Assembly (NCBI RefSeq): GCF_024206495.1
Contig: NZ_JAMBPQ010000017.1
Span: 84,038 to 148,037 of the forward strand
Direction of reading: 5' to 3'
Origin: Paraburkholderia sp. CNPSo 3272
GTDB taxonomy: Bacteria > Pseudomonadota > Gammaproteobacteria > Burkholderiales > Burkholderiaceae
Length of the DNA stretch: 64,000 nt
Shown here: positions 44,731-54,047 of the stretch, piece after piece
Position numbering within the stretch: position 1 is the stretch's first letter
Layout of the letters: each line of letters begins with the position of its first letter
Position numbers and translations under genes: made by a program
Notes under the pieces: generated by a model
Told to the model about the DNA's origin: nothing
Seen by the model: only the letters and a program-made list of their open reading frames with translations
The model's database searches: none

Positions 44731-45858
44731 ATGACCTCGCCTTTCGCATCGCTGAGCCGTACCTTGGGCCTGAGCGCCGCACAACGCGGCCGCGAGCTCT
44801 CGTCCACCTCGCCGCAACACGATGGCGAGCGCTTTCGCAATGTGCGTCCGCGGCCGGCCGAGGGGCTTGGCAAGACGCTGAAGATCATGTGGAACATGAT
44901 CTTCCACAAGCCGGGCGGCACCATGCCCGCTAGCGCGCTGCCCGTTCAGGCGCTCACGCGCGAGGAGCTCGAGGCCGCGCCCGACCGCAGCGTCTACCGG
45001 CTCGGCCATTCCACGCTGCTCTTCAAGCTGCGCGGCCACTTCTGGCTCACCGACCCGGTATTCGCCGAGCGCGCTTCGCCGTTCCGCAAGCTCGGGCCGA
45101 AGCGTTTTCATGCGCCGCCCATCGCGCTTGCCGATCTGCCGCCGTTGCGCGGCGTGATCCTCTCGCACGACCATTACGACCACCTCGACCGCGAAACCGT
45201 GCTCGCGCTCGCCGCCACGACGGGCGTGTTTCTCACGCCGCTCGGCGTGGGCGACCGGCTGATCGAATGGGGCATCGACGGTGCGAAGGTGCGCCAGTTC
45301 GACTGGTGGCAAGGCGCGAATGTCGAGGGCGTCGAGTTCACCGCTACCCCGGCGCAGCATTTCTCGGGGCGCAGCCTGTTCGACGGCAACAGCACGCTGT
45401 GGGCTTCGTGGGTGATCGCCGACGCCGACTTGCGCGTGTTCTTCAGCGGCGACACCGGCTACTTCGACGGCTTTCGCACGATCGGCGAGCGGCTCGGCCC
45501 GTTCGACGCAACCTTCATCGAGACCGGCGCGTACGACCCGCAATGGCCCTACGTCCACATGCAGCCCGAGGAAACGGTGCAGGCGCACGTGGATTTGCGC
45601 GGCGAGTGGCTCGTGCCGATCCACAACGGCACGTTCGATCTCGCAATGCATCGCTGGCAGGACCCGTTCGAACGCGTGACCGGCCTCGCGCTCGCACGCG
45701 GCGTGACGCTCTCCACGCCGCGCATGGGGGAGCGGCTCGATCTGGTCGAGCCGCATCGTGGGGAGCGCTGGTGGCGCGAGGTGGCGGAAAGCGCAGAGCC
45801 GCCGCGCACGGCGCGCCGGTGGTTTGCTTGCCGCGACGCGAGCGAAGCGCGCTCGTAA
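44731..45858 (+). CDS. Metallo-beta-lactamase-fold hydrolase (RomA/NAPE-PLD-like)
   Basis: 375 aa. The zinc motif HxHxDH is intact: His146, His148, Asp150, His151 in SHDHYDHLD. FSGDTGYFDGF supplies the next ligand and LVPIHNGTFDLAMH the last His. The closest well-known relatives are RomA-like outer-membrane-linked proteins and N-acyl-phosphatidylethanolamine phospholipase D. No classic signal peptide is seen, but a short hydrophobic patch lies near residue 52. Its divergent TetR neighbour suggests induction by a lipid-like or toxic compound. Confidence 0.85.
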   Translation: MTSPFASLSRTLGLSAAQRGRELSSTSPQHDGERFRNVRPRPAEGLGKTLKIMWNMIFHKPGGTMPASALPVQALTREELEAAPDRSVYRLGHSTLLFKLRGHFWLTDPVFAERASPFRKLGPKRFHAPPIALADLPPLRGVILSHDHYDHLDRETVLALAATTGVFLTPLGVGDRLIEWGIDGAKVRQFDWWQGANVEGVEFTATPAQHFSGRSLFDGNSTLWASWVIADADLRVFFSGDTGYFDGFRTIGERLGPFDATFIETGAYDPQWPYVHMQPEETVQAHVDLRGEWLVPIHNGTFDLAMHRWQDPFERVTGLALARGVTLSTPRMGERLDLVEPHRGERWWREVAESAEPPRTARRWFACRDASEARS

Positions 45859-46057
45859 CACTGGCCCCACGCCTCGACAGCCCGCGCGCCAGCCGAACGC
45901 GCGGGCACGCCTGCTGCTCGCTCCCCGCTTCTTCCCCTTCGCGGCAAAAGTCTCCTAAGCTTTTGCATCGGGGACCGCATCGTACGCGGCCCCAACATCC
46001 CGCCCCTTTATCCATAACGGGATTTCCCCAGGCTGACAGCTCCCGATTTTTGGCATT

Positions 46058-46080
46058 AAATAAATCAACTTGATTTATTT
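46058..46080. promoter_or_regulatory. Probable ROK-regulator operator
   Basis: AAATAAATCAA, one central base, then TTGATTTATTT: a perfect palindrome with 11-bp arms in otherwise GC-rich DNA. It resembles XylR/NagC-type ROK operators and lies 64 bases before the ROK start codon. Confidence 0.75.
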
Positions 46081-46143
46081 AGTCGGCCACGCACTTCAAC
46101 CGCGCCGACCTCTTCAGTTTTGCAACGGGACCGGAGGAGACAC

Positions 46144-47403
46144 GTGAGAAGTCCGCATGTCGGTCAGGGCAGCAATTCCGCCAACGTCCGCCGCTTCAAC
46201 GAACGCCTGCTGCTTCAGGCGCTGCGTCGCGCGGGCGAGGCGTCGAAGGCCGATCTCGCGCGTCTCGCGAATCTCACCAGCACGGCGGTGGGCACCATCA
46301 TCACGTCGCTCACGGCCAATGGCCTGATCGAGGTGAGCGGCCGCCGCGACGGCCAGCGCGGGCAGCCCGCCTCGCTCCTGCGCCTCTCGCCGCGCGGCGC
46401 GTTCGCCATCGGCGTGCGGCTCGACCGGACCAACATCGAAACCGTGCTCGTGGATTTCGCGGGGCAAATGATCGAGCGCCGCTCGCGCGACATGCTGCTG
46501 CCGCAACCTTCGGTCGCGCAGGAGATCGTGCAGCGCGACATCGCCGAGCTATTGGGGCTCCTCACGATCGAGGAACGCAGCCGCCTCGCCGGCATCGGCG
46601 TGGCGCAGCCGTACAACCTCGGCAGCTGGCTGCGCGAACTGGGCCTGCCAGCCGATACCTTCCGCGTGTGGAACGACGTCGATTTCGCAGGCGAACTCGC
46701 TCGCGCCACGGCGCTGCCCGTGTTCAGCGAAAACGACGGCAACGCGGCCGCCATCGCCGAGATCTTCTACGGCTGTGGGCGCCAGCGCGACGACTTCCTC
46801 TACCTGTTTCTCGGCCCGGCGATCGGCGGCGGCATCGCCATCGACGGCGACTGCGTGCGCGGCCTCACCGGCAACGCGGGCGATTTCGCGGTGATGCCCG
46901 TGCCGCCGAGCCGCCTGCCCTCGGCGCACAAGCCGCCCGGTCAGTGGGACATCCTGCTGTCGCGCGCGTCGCTCATCGCGCTGCGCCGCCATCTGCAGTA
47001 TTGCGGCGAGACGATCGACAGCCGCGCCGATCTGGAAGCATGCATCGCGCGCGGCCACCCCGGCGTGCAGGAATGGCTCGACGACTGCATCGATGCGCTC
47101 GCGCCCGCGCTGCGCTCGGCGTTCTGCGTGCTCGACGTGCCGGCCGTGGTGCTCGACGCCGACGTGGACGCGGGCCTCATCGACACGCTCATGCAGCGCC
47201 TGCGCCTCGCGGTTGCAGCCACCGCGCCCGAGGCGCGCGGCACGCCGGCCCTGGTGCGCGGCACCTTCGGTCCCGATGCGGGGGCGCTCGGCGCGGCCAC
47301 GCTCCCCATGTTCTTCAACTTTTCGCCGCGCGCGGGCATCCTCATGGGCGCCGGCGCACAAACTTACGCACAAGCGCAGGAGGAGAGCCATGTCGCCCTC
47401 TGA
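46144..47403 (+). CDS. ROK-family transcriptional regulator
   Basis: 419 aa. An N-terminal MarR-like winged helix (about 12-70; NVRRFNERLLLQALRRAGEASKADLARLANL) is joined to a ROK sugar-kinase-like domain (SENDGNAAAIAE, GPAIGGGIAIDG). The start is the GTG at 46144 with GGAGGAG just upstream. ROK regulators sense sugars or sugar phosphates. The first gene of its operon, it overlaps the transporter ATPase by 14 bases, so it is co-transcribed with what it most likely controls and represses itself through the 46058 palindrome. Confidence 0.92.
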   Translation: MRSPHVGQGSNSANVRRFNERLLLQALRRAGEASKADLARLANLTSTAVGTIITSLTANGLIEVSGRRDGQRGQPASLLRLSPRGAFAIGVRLDRTNIETVLVDFAGQMIERRSRDMLLPQPSVAQEIVQRDIAELLGLLTIEERSRLAGIGVAQPYNLGSWLRELGLPADTFRVWNDVDFAGELARATALPVFSENDGNAAAIAEIFYGCGRQRDDFLYLFLGPAIGGGIAIDGDCVRGLTGNAGDFAVMPVPPSRLPSAHKPPGQWDILLSRASLIALRRHLQYCGETIDSRADLEACIARGHPGVQEWLDDCIDALAPALRSAFCVLDVPAVVLDADVDAGLIDTLMQRLRLAVAATAPEARGTPALVRGTFGPDAGALGAATLPMFFNFSPRAGILMGAGAQTYAQAQEESHVAL

Positions 47404-48943
47404 GTCCACGCCGCCGCTGCTGGAAATGCGGGGCATCACCAAGACCTTCCCCGGCGTGCGCGCACTCGACAATGTGCGCCTCACCGTCTACCCCGGCGAG
47501 GTCCACTCGCTCATGGGCGAGAACGGCGCGGGCAAGTCCACGCTGATGAAGATTCTCTCGGGCGCCTACCAGGCCGATCCCGGCGGCGAAATTCTCATCG
47601 AGGGCAAGCCGGTCGTGATCGACGGGCCGCATGCGTCGCGCGCGCTGGGCGTGGCCGTGATCTATCAGGAGCTGAGCCTCGCGCCCAATCTCTCCGTTGC
47701 GGAGAACATTCATGCGGGCCGCGAACTGCGCAAGGGCGGCCGCCGCTTCGGCACGGTCGACCGGCGCGCCATGGAGCGCGGCTGCGAAGACGTGCTCAAG
47801 CGCCTCGGTGCGAGCTTCGGGCCCACCACGCTGGTCGGCTCGCTTTCCATCGCCGAGCGTCAGCTGGTGGAAATCGCACGCGCCGTGCATAGCGACGCAC
47901 GCATCATCGTGATGGACGAGCCCACCACGCCGCTTTCCTCGCGCGAAACGGAACGTCTTTTCAAGCTTATCAACCAGCTGCGCGACGAAGGGCTTGCGAT
48001 CATCTACATCAGTCACCGCATGGCCGAGGTGTACGAGCTCTCCGACCGCGTTTCCGTGCTGCGCGACGGCAGCTACGTGGGCACGCTGATGCGCGACGCG
48101 CTCAACGCGGAGAGCCTGGTGAGCATGATGGTGGGCCGCGATATTTCGGGCTTCTACAAAAAGGCGCACGCGCCCTACGATCCGGGCAAGGTCGTGCTGA
48201 CCGTGCGCGATGTGGCCGACGACAAGCGCGTGCGCGGCTGCAGCCTCGACCTGCACGCGGGCGAAGTGCTCGGCATTGCGGGCCTCGTGGGCGCGGGCCG
48301 CACCGAGCTTGCGCGCCTCATCTTCGGCGCGGAGCCGCGCGTGCGCGGCGAGATCGCCATCGACGGCAAGACCCTCAACGTGCACACGCCGCGCGACGCG
48401 ATCAACTCGGGCCTCGTCTACCTGACCGAAGACCGCAAGCATCAGGGCCTCTTTCTCGACATGAGCGTGCGCGACAACATCAACGTCGCCGTGGCCGGGC
48501 GCGACGCGCGCATGGGCGTGCTCGACCTCGCGCGCGGCGGCGAGCGTGCGAAGGAAGCCATCCGCTCGCTCTCCATTCGCGTGCCGAACGCGCGCGTGAA
48601 CGTGGGCGCGCTCTCGGGCGGCAACCAGCAGAAGGTGCTGCTTTCGCGCCTGCTGGAAACGAAGCCGCGCGTGCTGATTCTCGACGAGCCCACGCGCGGC
48701 GTCGATATCGGCGCCAAGTCCGAGATCTACCGCATCATCAACGACCTCGCCAAGACCGGCGTGGGCATCATCGTGATTTCGAGCGAGCTGCCCGAGATCA
48801 TCGGCGTGGCCGACCGCGTGCTCGTCATGCGCGAAGGCGTGTTCGCCGGCGAGCTTGGCGGCTACACCGGCAAACCCATCAGCCAGGAGGCGATCATCGA
48901 ACTCGCCACTGGCTCGCAGCACCCGCTCGACGAAGCCGCTTGA
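47390..48943 (+). CDS. Ribose-type sugar ABC transporter ATPase (RbsA-like)
   Basis: 517 aa double ATPase. Module 1 has Walker A GENGAGKS near residue 42 and VMDEPTTPLSSRE; module 2 has the degenerate GLVGAGRTEL, LSGGNQQKVLLSR and LILDEPTRGVDIG. This is the RbsA/XylG/MglA layout. The ATG at 47390 has AGGAGGAG directly upstream; the frame back to 47093 lies inside the ROK gene. The transported sugar is not deducible; no sugar-metabolising gene is adjacent. Confidence 0.93.
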   Translation: MSPSESTPPLLEMRGITKTFPGVRALDNVRLTVYPGEVHSLMGENGAGKSTLMKILSGAYQADPGGEILIEGKPVVIDGPHASRALGVAVIYQELSLAPNLSVAENIHAGRELRKGGRRFGTVDRRAMERGCEDVLKRLGASFGPTTLVGSLSIAERQLVEIARAVHSDARIIVMDEPTTPLSSRETERLFKLINQLRDEGLAIIYISHRMAEVYELSDRVSVLRDGSYVGTLMRDALNAESLVSMMVGRDISGFYKKAHAPYDPGKVVLTVRDVADDKRVRGCSLDLHAGEVLGIAGLVGAGRTELARLIFGAEPRVRGEIAIDGKTLNVHTPRDAINSGLVYLTEDRKHQGLFLDMSVRDNINVAVAGRDARMGVLDLARGGERAKEAIRSLSIRVPNARVNVGALSGGNQQKVLLSRLLETKPRVLILDEPTRGVDIGAKSEIYRIINDLAKTGVGIIVISSELPEIIGVADRVLVMREGVFAGELGGYTGKPISQEAIIELATGSQHPLDEAA

Positions 48944-48984
48944 CCTTCACCGACTTCGCAAGAAACGTCCATCAGGAGTACGAC

Positions 48985-50028
48985 ATGAAAAGCATTCTTC
49001 CCCGGCACGGTGTCGCGGCCTCGCCCACACAGCCCGCGCAAGGCGCTCAACCCGCTCGCAGCGTCGCGGTCGACGGTCATCGCCAGCGCATGAAATCGCT
49101 CGTGCGCACCGCCGGCATGCTGCCGGTGCTGGTGCTGCTGTGTATCGGCTTCGGTCTGCTCACCGATGGCTTCTTCACGCTGGAGAATCTTTCGATCGTC
49201 ACGCAGCAGGCGTCGATCAACATCGTGCTCGCCGCCGGTATGACCTTCGTGATCCTCACGGGCGGCATCGACCTTTCGGTGGGTTCGGTGCTGGCTGCCG
49301 CTGCGATGGCCGCCATGATCGGATCGAACTTCGCGGGTTGGGGCTGGGTCGGCGTGCCCATGGCGCTCGCGGTGGGCCTCGGCTTCGGCCTCATCAACGG
49401 CGCGCTCATCGCGCTCCTGCGCCTGCCGCCGTTCATCGTCACGCTCGGCTCGCTCACGGCGGTGCGCGGCATCGCGCGCCTCATGGGTCACGACACGACG
49501 ATCTTCAACCCGCAACTGTCGTTCGCCTTCATCGGCAACGGCACGGTGCTCGGCGTGCCCTGGCTCGTGATCATCGCGCTCGTGGTGGTGGCCGGCTCGT
49601 GGTTCGTGCTGCGCCGTACCGTGCTCGGCCTGCGCATCTACTCGGTGGGCGGCAACCCGGAAGCGGCGCGCCTCTCGGGCATCAAGGTGTGGGGCATCGA
49701 GATGTTCGTCTATGCCGTGTCGGGCCTGCTCGCGGGTCTCGGCGCGGTGATGTCGGCGGCCCGTCTCTACGCAGCCAACGGCCTGCAACTGGGCCAGTCG
49801 TACGAACTCGACGCGATCGCCGCGGTGATTCTGGGCGGCACGAGCTTCGTGGGCGGCGTGGGCTCGATCATCGGCACGCTGATCGGCGCGCTCATCATCG
49901 CCGTCCTCACCAATGGCCTCGTGCTGCTCGGCGTGTCGGACATCTGGCAGTACATCATCAAGGGCCTCGTGATCGTCGGCGCCGTGGCCCTCGACCGCTA
50001 CCGCCAGCGCGGCTCGGCCCGCACCTAA
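48985..50028 (+). CDS. Ribose-type sugar ABC transporter permease (RbsC-like)
   Basis: 347 aa with about eight to ten membrane helices after a polar N-terminus of about 40 residues. GMTFVILTGGIDLSVGSVLA and the later AIAAVILGGTSFVGGVGSIIGT are RbsC signatures. AGGAG lies 6 bases before the ATG at 48985. It is 41 bases downstream of the ATPase and works with it. Confidence 0.93.
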   Translation: MKSILPRHGVAASPTQPAQGAQPARSVAVDGHRQRMKSLVRTAGMLPVLVLLCIGFGLLTDGFFTLENLSIVTQQASINIVLAAGMTFVILTGGIDLSVGSVLAAAAMAAMIGSNFAGWGWVGVPMALAVGLGFGLINGALIALLRLPPFIVTLGSLTAVRGIARLMGHDTTIFNPQLSFAFIGNGTVLGVPWLVIIALVVVAGSWFVLRRTVLGLRIYSVGGNPEAARLSGIKVWGIEMFVYAVSGLLAGLGAVMSAARLYAANGLQLGQSYELDAIAAVILGGTSFVGGVGSIIGTLIGALIIAVLTNGLVLLGVSDIWQYIIKGLVIVGAVALDRYRQRGSART

Positions 50029-50131
50029 GCGTAGATTCGAACCAGCATCAGCCGGAAACAGGCCGAGCGCAGGCGGTCCTGCTGCGCTCGCCCGGAAAGC
50101 ACCCAAACAGGACCCCTCAGGAGACAACCTC

Positions 50132-51076
50132 ATGTTCAAGAAAAAAGTCGTTCTCGCCGCTGCCGCCCTCACGTTCGGTTTCGCACTGCAAGGCGCGCAT
50201 GCCGCCGACAAGCAGCTCAAGTCGATCGGCATCACCGTGGGTTCGCTCGGCAACCCCTACTTCGTGACGATCGTTCAGGGTGCGGAAGCGAAGGCCAAAC
50301 AGATCAACCCGAATGCCAAGGTCACGGCCGTTTCCGCCGACTACGACCTCAACAAGCAGTTCACGCAGATCGACAACTTCATTTCGGCTCACGTCGACAT
50401 GATTCTCCTGAACGCGACCGATCCAAAGGCGATCTTGCCGGCGGTGAAGAAGGCGCAGGCGGCTGGCATCGTGGTGATGGCCGTGGACGTGGCCGCCGCG
50501 GGCGCCGACGCCACCGTGCAGACCGACAACGTGAAGGCCGGCGCGATTTCGTGCGAATACCTCGCGAAGAAGATCAACAACACCGGCAACGTGATCATCC
50601 AGAACGGGCCGCAGGTCTCGGCCGTGATCGACCGCGTGAACGGCTGCAAGCAGGTGCTCGCCAAGACGCCCGGCATCAAGATCCTCTCCGACGATCAGGA
50701 CGCCAAGGGCTCGCGCGAAGGCGGCATGAACGTGATGCAGGGCTACCTGACGCGCTTTCCGAAGATCGCCGGCGTGTTCGCCATCAACGATCCGCAAGCC
50801 ATCGGCAGCGACCTTGCCGCGAAGCAGCTGCATCGCAGCAACATCGTGATTACGTCAGTGGACGGCGCGCCCGATATCGAAACGGCGCTCAAGAGCGATA
50901 CGCTGGTGCAGGCTTCGGCCAGCCAGGACCCGTGGAAGATGGCGCAAACGGCCGTGCAGGTGGGCTACGACATCATGAACGGCAAGAAGCCTGCCAATCC
51001 GATGATCGAAATGACGCCGCAGCTCGTCACGCGCGACAACGTGGGCAGCTACAAGGGCTGGTCGTCGCAGCACTAA
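50132..51076 (+). CDS. Ribose-type sugar ABC transporter periplasmic binding protein (RbsB-like)
   Basis: 314 aa. The signal peptide ends at GAHAAD. The mature protein has the type I periplasmic-binding fold: GITVGSLGNPYFVTIVQGAE, then DMILLNATDPKAILPAVKKA and GVFAINDPQAIGSDLA. It closes the ROK-led operon, 103 bases after the permease, and is followed by a perfect hairpin. It picks up the sugar in the periplasm for the RbsC-like channel. Confidence 0.93.
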   Translation: MFKKKVVLAAAALTFGFALQGAHAADKQLKSIGITVGSLGNPYFVTIVQGAEAKAKQINPNAKVTAVSADYDLNKQFTQIDNFISAHVDMILLNATDPKAILPAVKKAQAAGIVVMAVDVAAAGADATVQTDNVKAGAISCEYLAKKINNTGNVIIQNGPQVSAVIDRVNGCKQVLAKTPGIKILSDDQDAKGSREGGMNVMQGYLTRFPKIAGVFAINDPQAIGSDLAAKQLHRSNIVITSVDGAPDIETALKSDTLVQASASQDPWKMAQTAVQVGYDIMNGKKPANPMIEMTPQLVTRDNVGSYKGWSSQH

Positions 51077-51087
51077 GCCCTGGCGTT

Positions 51088-51117
51088 GCATGAGCACGGG
51101 ATCGCCCGTGCTCATGC
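51088..51117. terminator. Bidirectional terminator hairpin
   Basis: GCATGAGCACGGG and CCCGTGCTCATGC form a perfect 13-bp stem with an ATCG loop. It fills the 43-base gap between the convergent rbsB-like and ssuA-like genes; no T tract follows. Confidence 0.75.
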
Positions 51118-51119
51118 AG

Positions 51120-52091
51120 TCAAGCAAGCACGGCGTCCTTCGTCACCACGCGGCGCGGAATGATTTTCAGGTCGTAGAACGTGTCCGCGATCTTCTGCTG
51201 CTGCGCGATCACGGCGGCGTCGATAGGCCGGTACTCATGCGCGTAGTGCGTGAGGCCGGTCTGGATCGTCGCCGCATCGAGGCCCAGGATCGGTGAGAGT
51301 TTCGCGGCCGCTGCCGCCGTGTTGGCGCGCACCCATTGCCCCGTCTTGCCGAGTTCGTCCAGCGCGATCGCCAGCGCGTCCTTGCGGTTTTGCGCGAATT
51401 CGCGCTGGCTCAGGAAGAACTGATGATGGCTCGCCACGCCGCTGGCGTCGGCAAGCAGGCGTGCGCCGTCCTGCGATTCCACGGCCGCGAGGAACGGGTC
51501 CCAGATCGCCCACGCATCGATGGCGCCGCTTTGCAGCGCCGCGCGCGCGTCGGCGGGCGGCAGATACACCGGCTGCACGTCGCCGATCGAAAGGCCGTGC
51601 TTCTGCAGCAGCGCAACGAGAAACCAGTGCACGTCCGAGCCGCGATTCAGGCCGATCTTCCTGCCCTTCAGTCCTGCCACGTCATGGATCGGCGAGTTTT
51701 TCGCCACCACCACGCCTTCCGCGTGCGGCGTGGGCAACTCATACGCCGTGTAGACGAAGTCCGCACCCGCCGCCTGGGCAAACACGGGCGGTGCCTCGCC
51801 CACGTAGCCGAAGTCGATCGCGCCCACGTTCAGGCCTTCGAGCAATTGCGGGCCGGCCGGGAATTCGGTCCACGACACCTTGATGCCGAGCGGCGCGAGG
51901 CGCGTTTCGAGCGTGCCGTTGGCCTTGAGCAGCACGAGCGTACTCGCGGCCTTCTGGTAGCCGATGCGGAACTGGTCGGGCTGATATTTGGCGAGCGCCG
52001 TTGCGGGCAGCGCCGCGCCGGCAAGCGTCGCGCCCAGCGTGGCGAGGAAGTGGCGGCGGCCATAGGGCCGGGGCGGCGTGGGGCGAGTCAT
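51120..52091 (-). CDS. Aliphatic sulfonate-type ABC transporter binding protein (SsuA-like)
   Basis: 323 aa. The N-terminus has a twin-arginine-like signal (YGRRHFLATLG, cleavage near ALA-KY). The body has RIGYQKAASTLVLLKANG, GAIDFGYVGEAPPVFAQAAG and GLKGRKIGLNRGSDVHWFLV, signatures of SsuA proteins. The ATG at 52091 is chosen with GGAAG about 9 bases upstream; one at 52121 is possible. No permease or ATPase gene is next to it, so its partners must be elsewhere or it is a stand-alone binder. Confidence 0.88.
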   Translation of the reverse strand: MTRPTPPRPYGRRHFLATLGATLAGAALPATALAKYQPDQFRIGYQKAASTLVLLKANGTLETRLAPLGIKVSWTEFPAGPQLLEGLNVGAIDFGYVGEAPPVFAQAAGADFVYTAYELPTPHAEGVVVAKNSPIHDVAGLKGRKIGLNRGSDVHWFLVALLQKHGLSIGDVQPVYLPPADARAALQSGAIDAWAIWDPFLAAVESQDGARLLADASGVASHHQFFLSQREFAQNRKDALAIALDELGKTGQWVRANTAAAAAKLSPILGLDAATIQTGLTHYAHEYRPIDAAVIAQQQKIADTFYDLKIIPRRVVTKDAVLA

Positions 52092-52242
52092 GTTCAGCGC
52101 TTCCGTGTTGGCGTGGGGCATGCGCCCACAGGCGCAGCCATCGAAGCGATGATGCTACCCGGCCGCACGCGTTCGCAGAACCGATGTTTGGCGCTAAGCA
52201 AATCACGCCGGCGGGAATACGCGGGCGTGTTTCGCGCACGCG

Positions 52243-53907
52243 CTATGTGCCGGCCGTCATGTGCGGATTGGGCGACATATGCGCCCCGTTCGCGCGATAC
52301 CAGCGCACGAACGCCTCCGAGGGCATGGGTCTCGCGTAGAAAAAGCCCTGGATATAGGTGACGCCGCGCGCGCACAGATAGTCGCGCTGCACCTGCGTTT
52401 CCACCCCCTCGGCGACGAGCCGCGCGCCAAGGCTATGCGCGAGATCGATAATGGCGTCGAGCACGGCCGCCTTGCTGCCTTGGGCATCGATGGTCAGCAC
52501 GAAGCCGCGATCGATCTTCAGGATATCGAACGGAAATTTCTCGAGATACGAGAGCGAGCAATATCCCATCCCGAAGTCGTCGATGGCGACCCTCACGCCC
52601 TCGCGCCGCAAGGTCACCAGATTGCTGCGCGCCTGCTCGGTATTGCGCACCAGCGTACGCTCGGTGATCTCCAGCGTGATCGTCGCGCCGTGCGGCGCCA
52701 CGGCCGTGCGCAGCGCCTGCACGTCGCTCACGAGCTGTACGCCCGACAGATGCTCGGGCGCGAAGTTGACACCGAGGTGAAAGCCCGGCGCGACCTCCCA
52801 TGTGGCGACGTCGCGCTCGATGAGCTTCAGCAGATGCTGCGTGAGCGGCACGATCACGTGCTCTTCTTCGGCTACCTGAATGAACTCGTCCGGACGGATC
52901 GCGCCCGTGCCTGGCCGCACCCAGCGCAGCAACGCCTCCACGCCCTCGCAGCGCCCCGTTTCGACGCCGTAGAGCGGCTGATATTCGACATGGAATTCGT
53001 TCGCGCGTATGGCTCGCAGCAGTTGTTCGCGGCGCGACTGCCCGCTTTGCTGCAAGCGGCTCACGAGCCAGACGAGCCACGCGGAGAGGGCAGCCGCCCA
53101 CGGCATGTAGCGCAGCAACAAGGCGCGCCAGTTTTCCAGAATGCGCTCGGGCCGCCCGTAGATCTTCAGATCGATCGTGGCGCCCGCCATGCGCTTTTGC
53201 ACCTCGACCAGCAACGGCGCGCCGCGCACGTTCACGAGCGCCATGGCTTCGCGCAGCACGGTGCCCTCGCCCACCCTCAGCTCGGCCTGGCGAAACACCG
53301 CGAGCGGCGCCGCGCCATGCAGCAGATCCAGCAGGTACTGCACGTCCACCACGGCCACGACCGCGCGCCCCGCTTCACCCGCCACGCCCACCAGCAGCGA
53401 GGGGCGGTTGCGCACCATCGGCGTGTCCTCGACGATCAGGAGCCATTCGTCCTGCGAGGCCGGCACGCTGCCTGTGAGCCAGCCTCCATTGGGAACCGCC
53501 TGTTGCGAGTACGCGGACGAGCAGTCGACGCGGCCTTCGTAAAGGATATTGAGCGTGCGCACATAGGGCACGGTGGCGGCCTTGCGCGTGAGATCCCGCG
53601 AGAGCGTGTCGCACGCTTCGTTGGCACGCGGCGCGAACGAGCGCGCCGCGCTCTGCGCCGTCTCGACGATCGCGACCACCTGCCCGACGATAAACGTGGA
53701 AGCGAGGCTCGCCTCGCGCTGCGCAATGCGTTCGGCCTCGTAACGCCCGAGCACCACACACAGCAGGATCGGAATCAGCGCCACGACCAGCAGCACGAGC
53801 AAACGCCAGACTCGCGAGCGGACCGCGCCGGGGTTGGGCGAGACTTCGGGCAAGGCGTCCTCCGCACCAGGACCGTCATGGGGACGGCTACGGTATGACG
53901 CCAACAT
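52243..53907 (-). CDS. CSS-motif EAL cyclic-di-GMP phosphodiesterase
   Basis: 554 aa inner-membrane enzyme that breaks down cyclic di-GMP. A first membrane helix (about 32-54) leads to a periplasmic CSS-motif domain with Cys129-Ser-Ser; a second helix (about 266-284) leads to a cytoplasmic EAL domain. Catalytic residues are present: VEALLRW (EAL at 324-326), IDDFGMGYCSL, LKIDRGF and VAEGVET. In this family the redox state of periplasmic Cys residues controls activity. The ATG at 53907 is chosen; an upstream start at 53955 adds an Arg-rich tail. Confidence 0.9.
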   Translation of the reverse strand: MLASYRSRPHDGPGAEDALPEVSPNPGAVRSRVWRLLVLLVVALIPILLCVVLGRYEAERIAQREASLASTFIVGQVVAIVETAQSAARSFAPRANEACDTLSRDLTRKAATVPYVRTLNILYEGRVDCSSAYSQQAVPNGGWLTGSVPASQDEWLLIVEDTPMVRNRPSLLVGVAGEAGRAVVAVVDVQYLLDLLHGAAPLAVFRQAELRVGEGTVLREAMALVNVRGAPLLVEVQKRMAGATIDLKIYGRPERILENWRALLLRYMPWAAALSAWLVWLVSRLQQSGQSRREQLLRAIRANEFHVEYQPLYGVETGRCEGVEALLRWVRPGTGAIRPDEFIQVAEEEHVIVPLTQHLLKLIERDVATWEVAPGFHLGVNFAPEHLSGVQLVSDVQALRTAVAPHGATITLEITERTLVRNTEQARSNLVTLRREGVRVAIDDFGMGYCSLSYLEKFPFDILKIDRGFVLTIDAQGSKAAVLDAIIDLAHSLGARLVAEGVETQVQRDYLCARGVTYIQGFFYARPMPSEAFVRWYRANGAHMSPNPHMTAGT

Positions 53908-54047
53908 ACACCAACGTGCTCGCCGCGCACGCGCGCGGTGCCCGGCGCACGCCAATGTCAGCTAACGTGAGCGCCGATCATGCCCGGACGCGTGAGGCCG
54001 TCGGTTGTATCGCGCGCGCCGGCAGTCCTGCGGCTGCCCCGCAAGCC

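Noticed and set aside
53907..53955. Longer N-terminus of the EAL protein
   Set aside because: The extra 16 residues are Arg/Ala-rich and lack a ribosome site.
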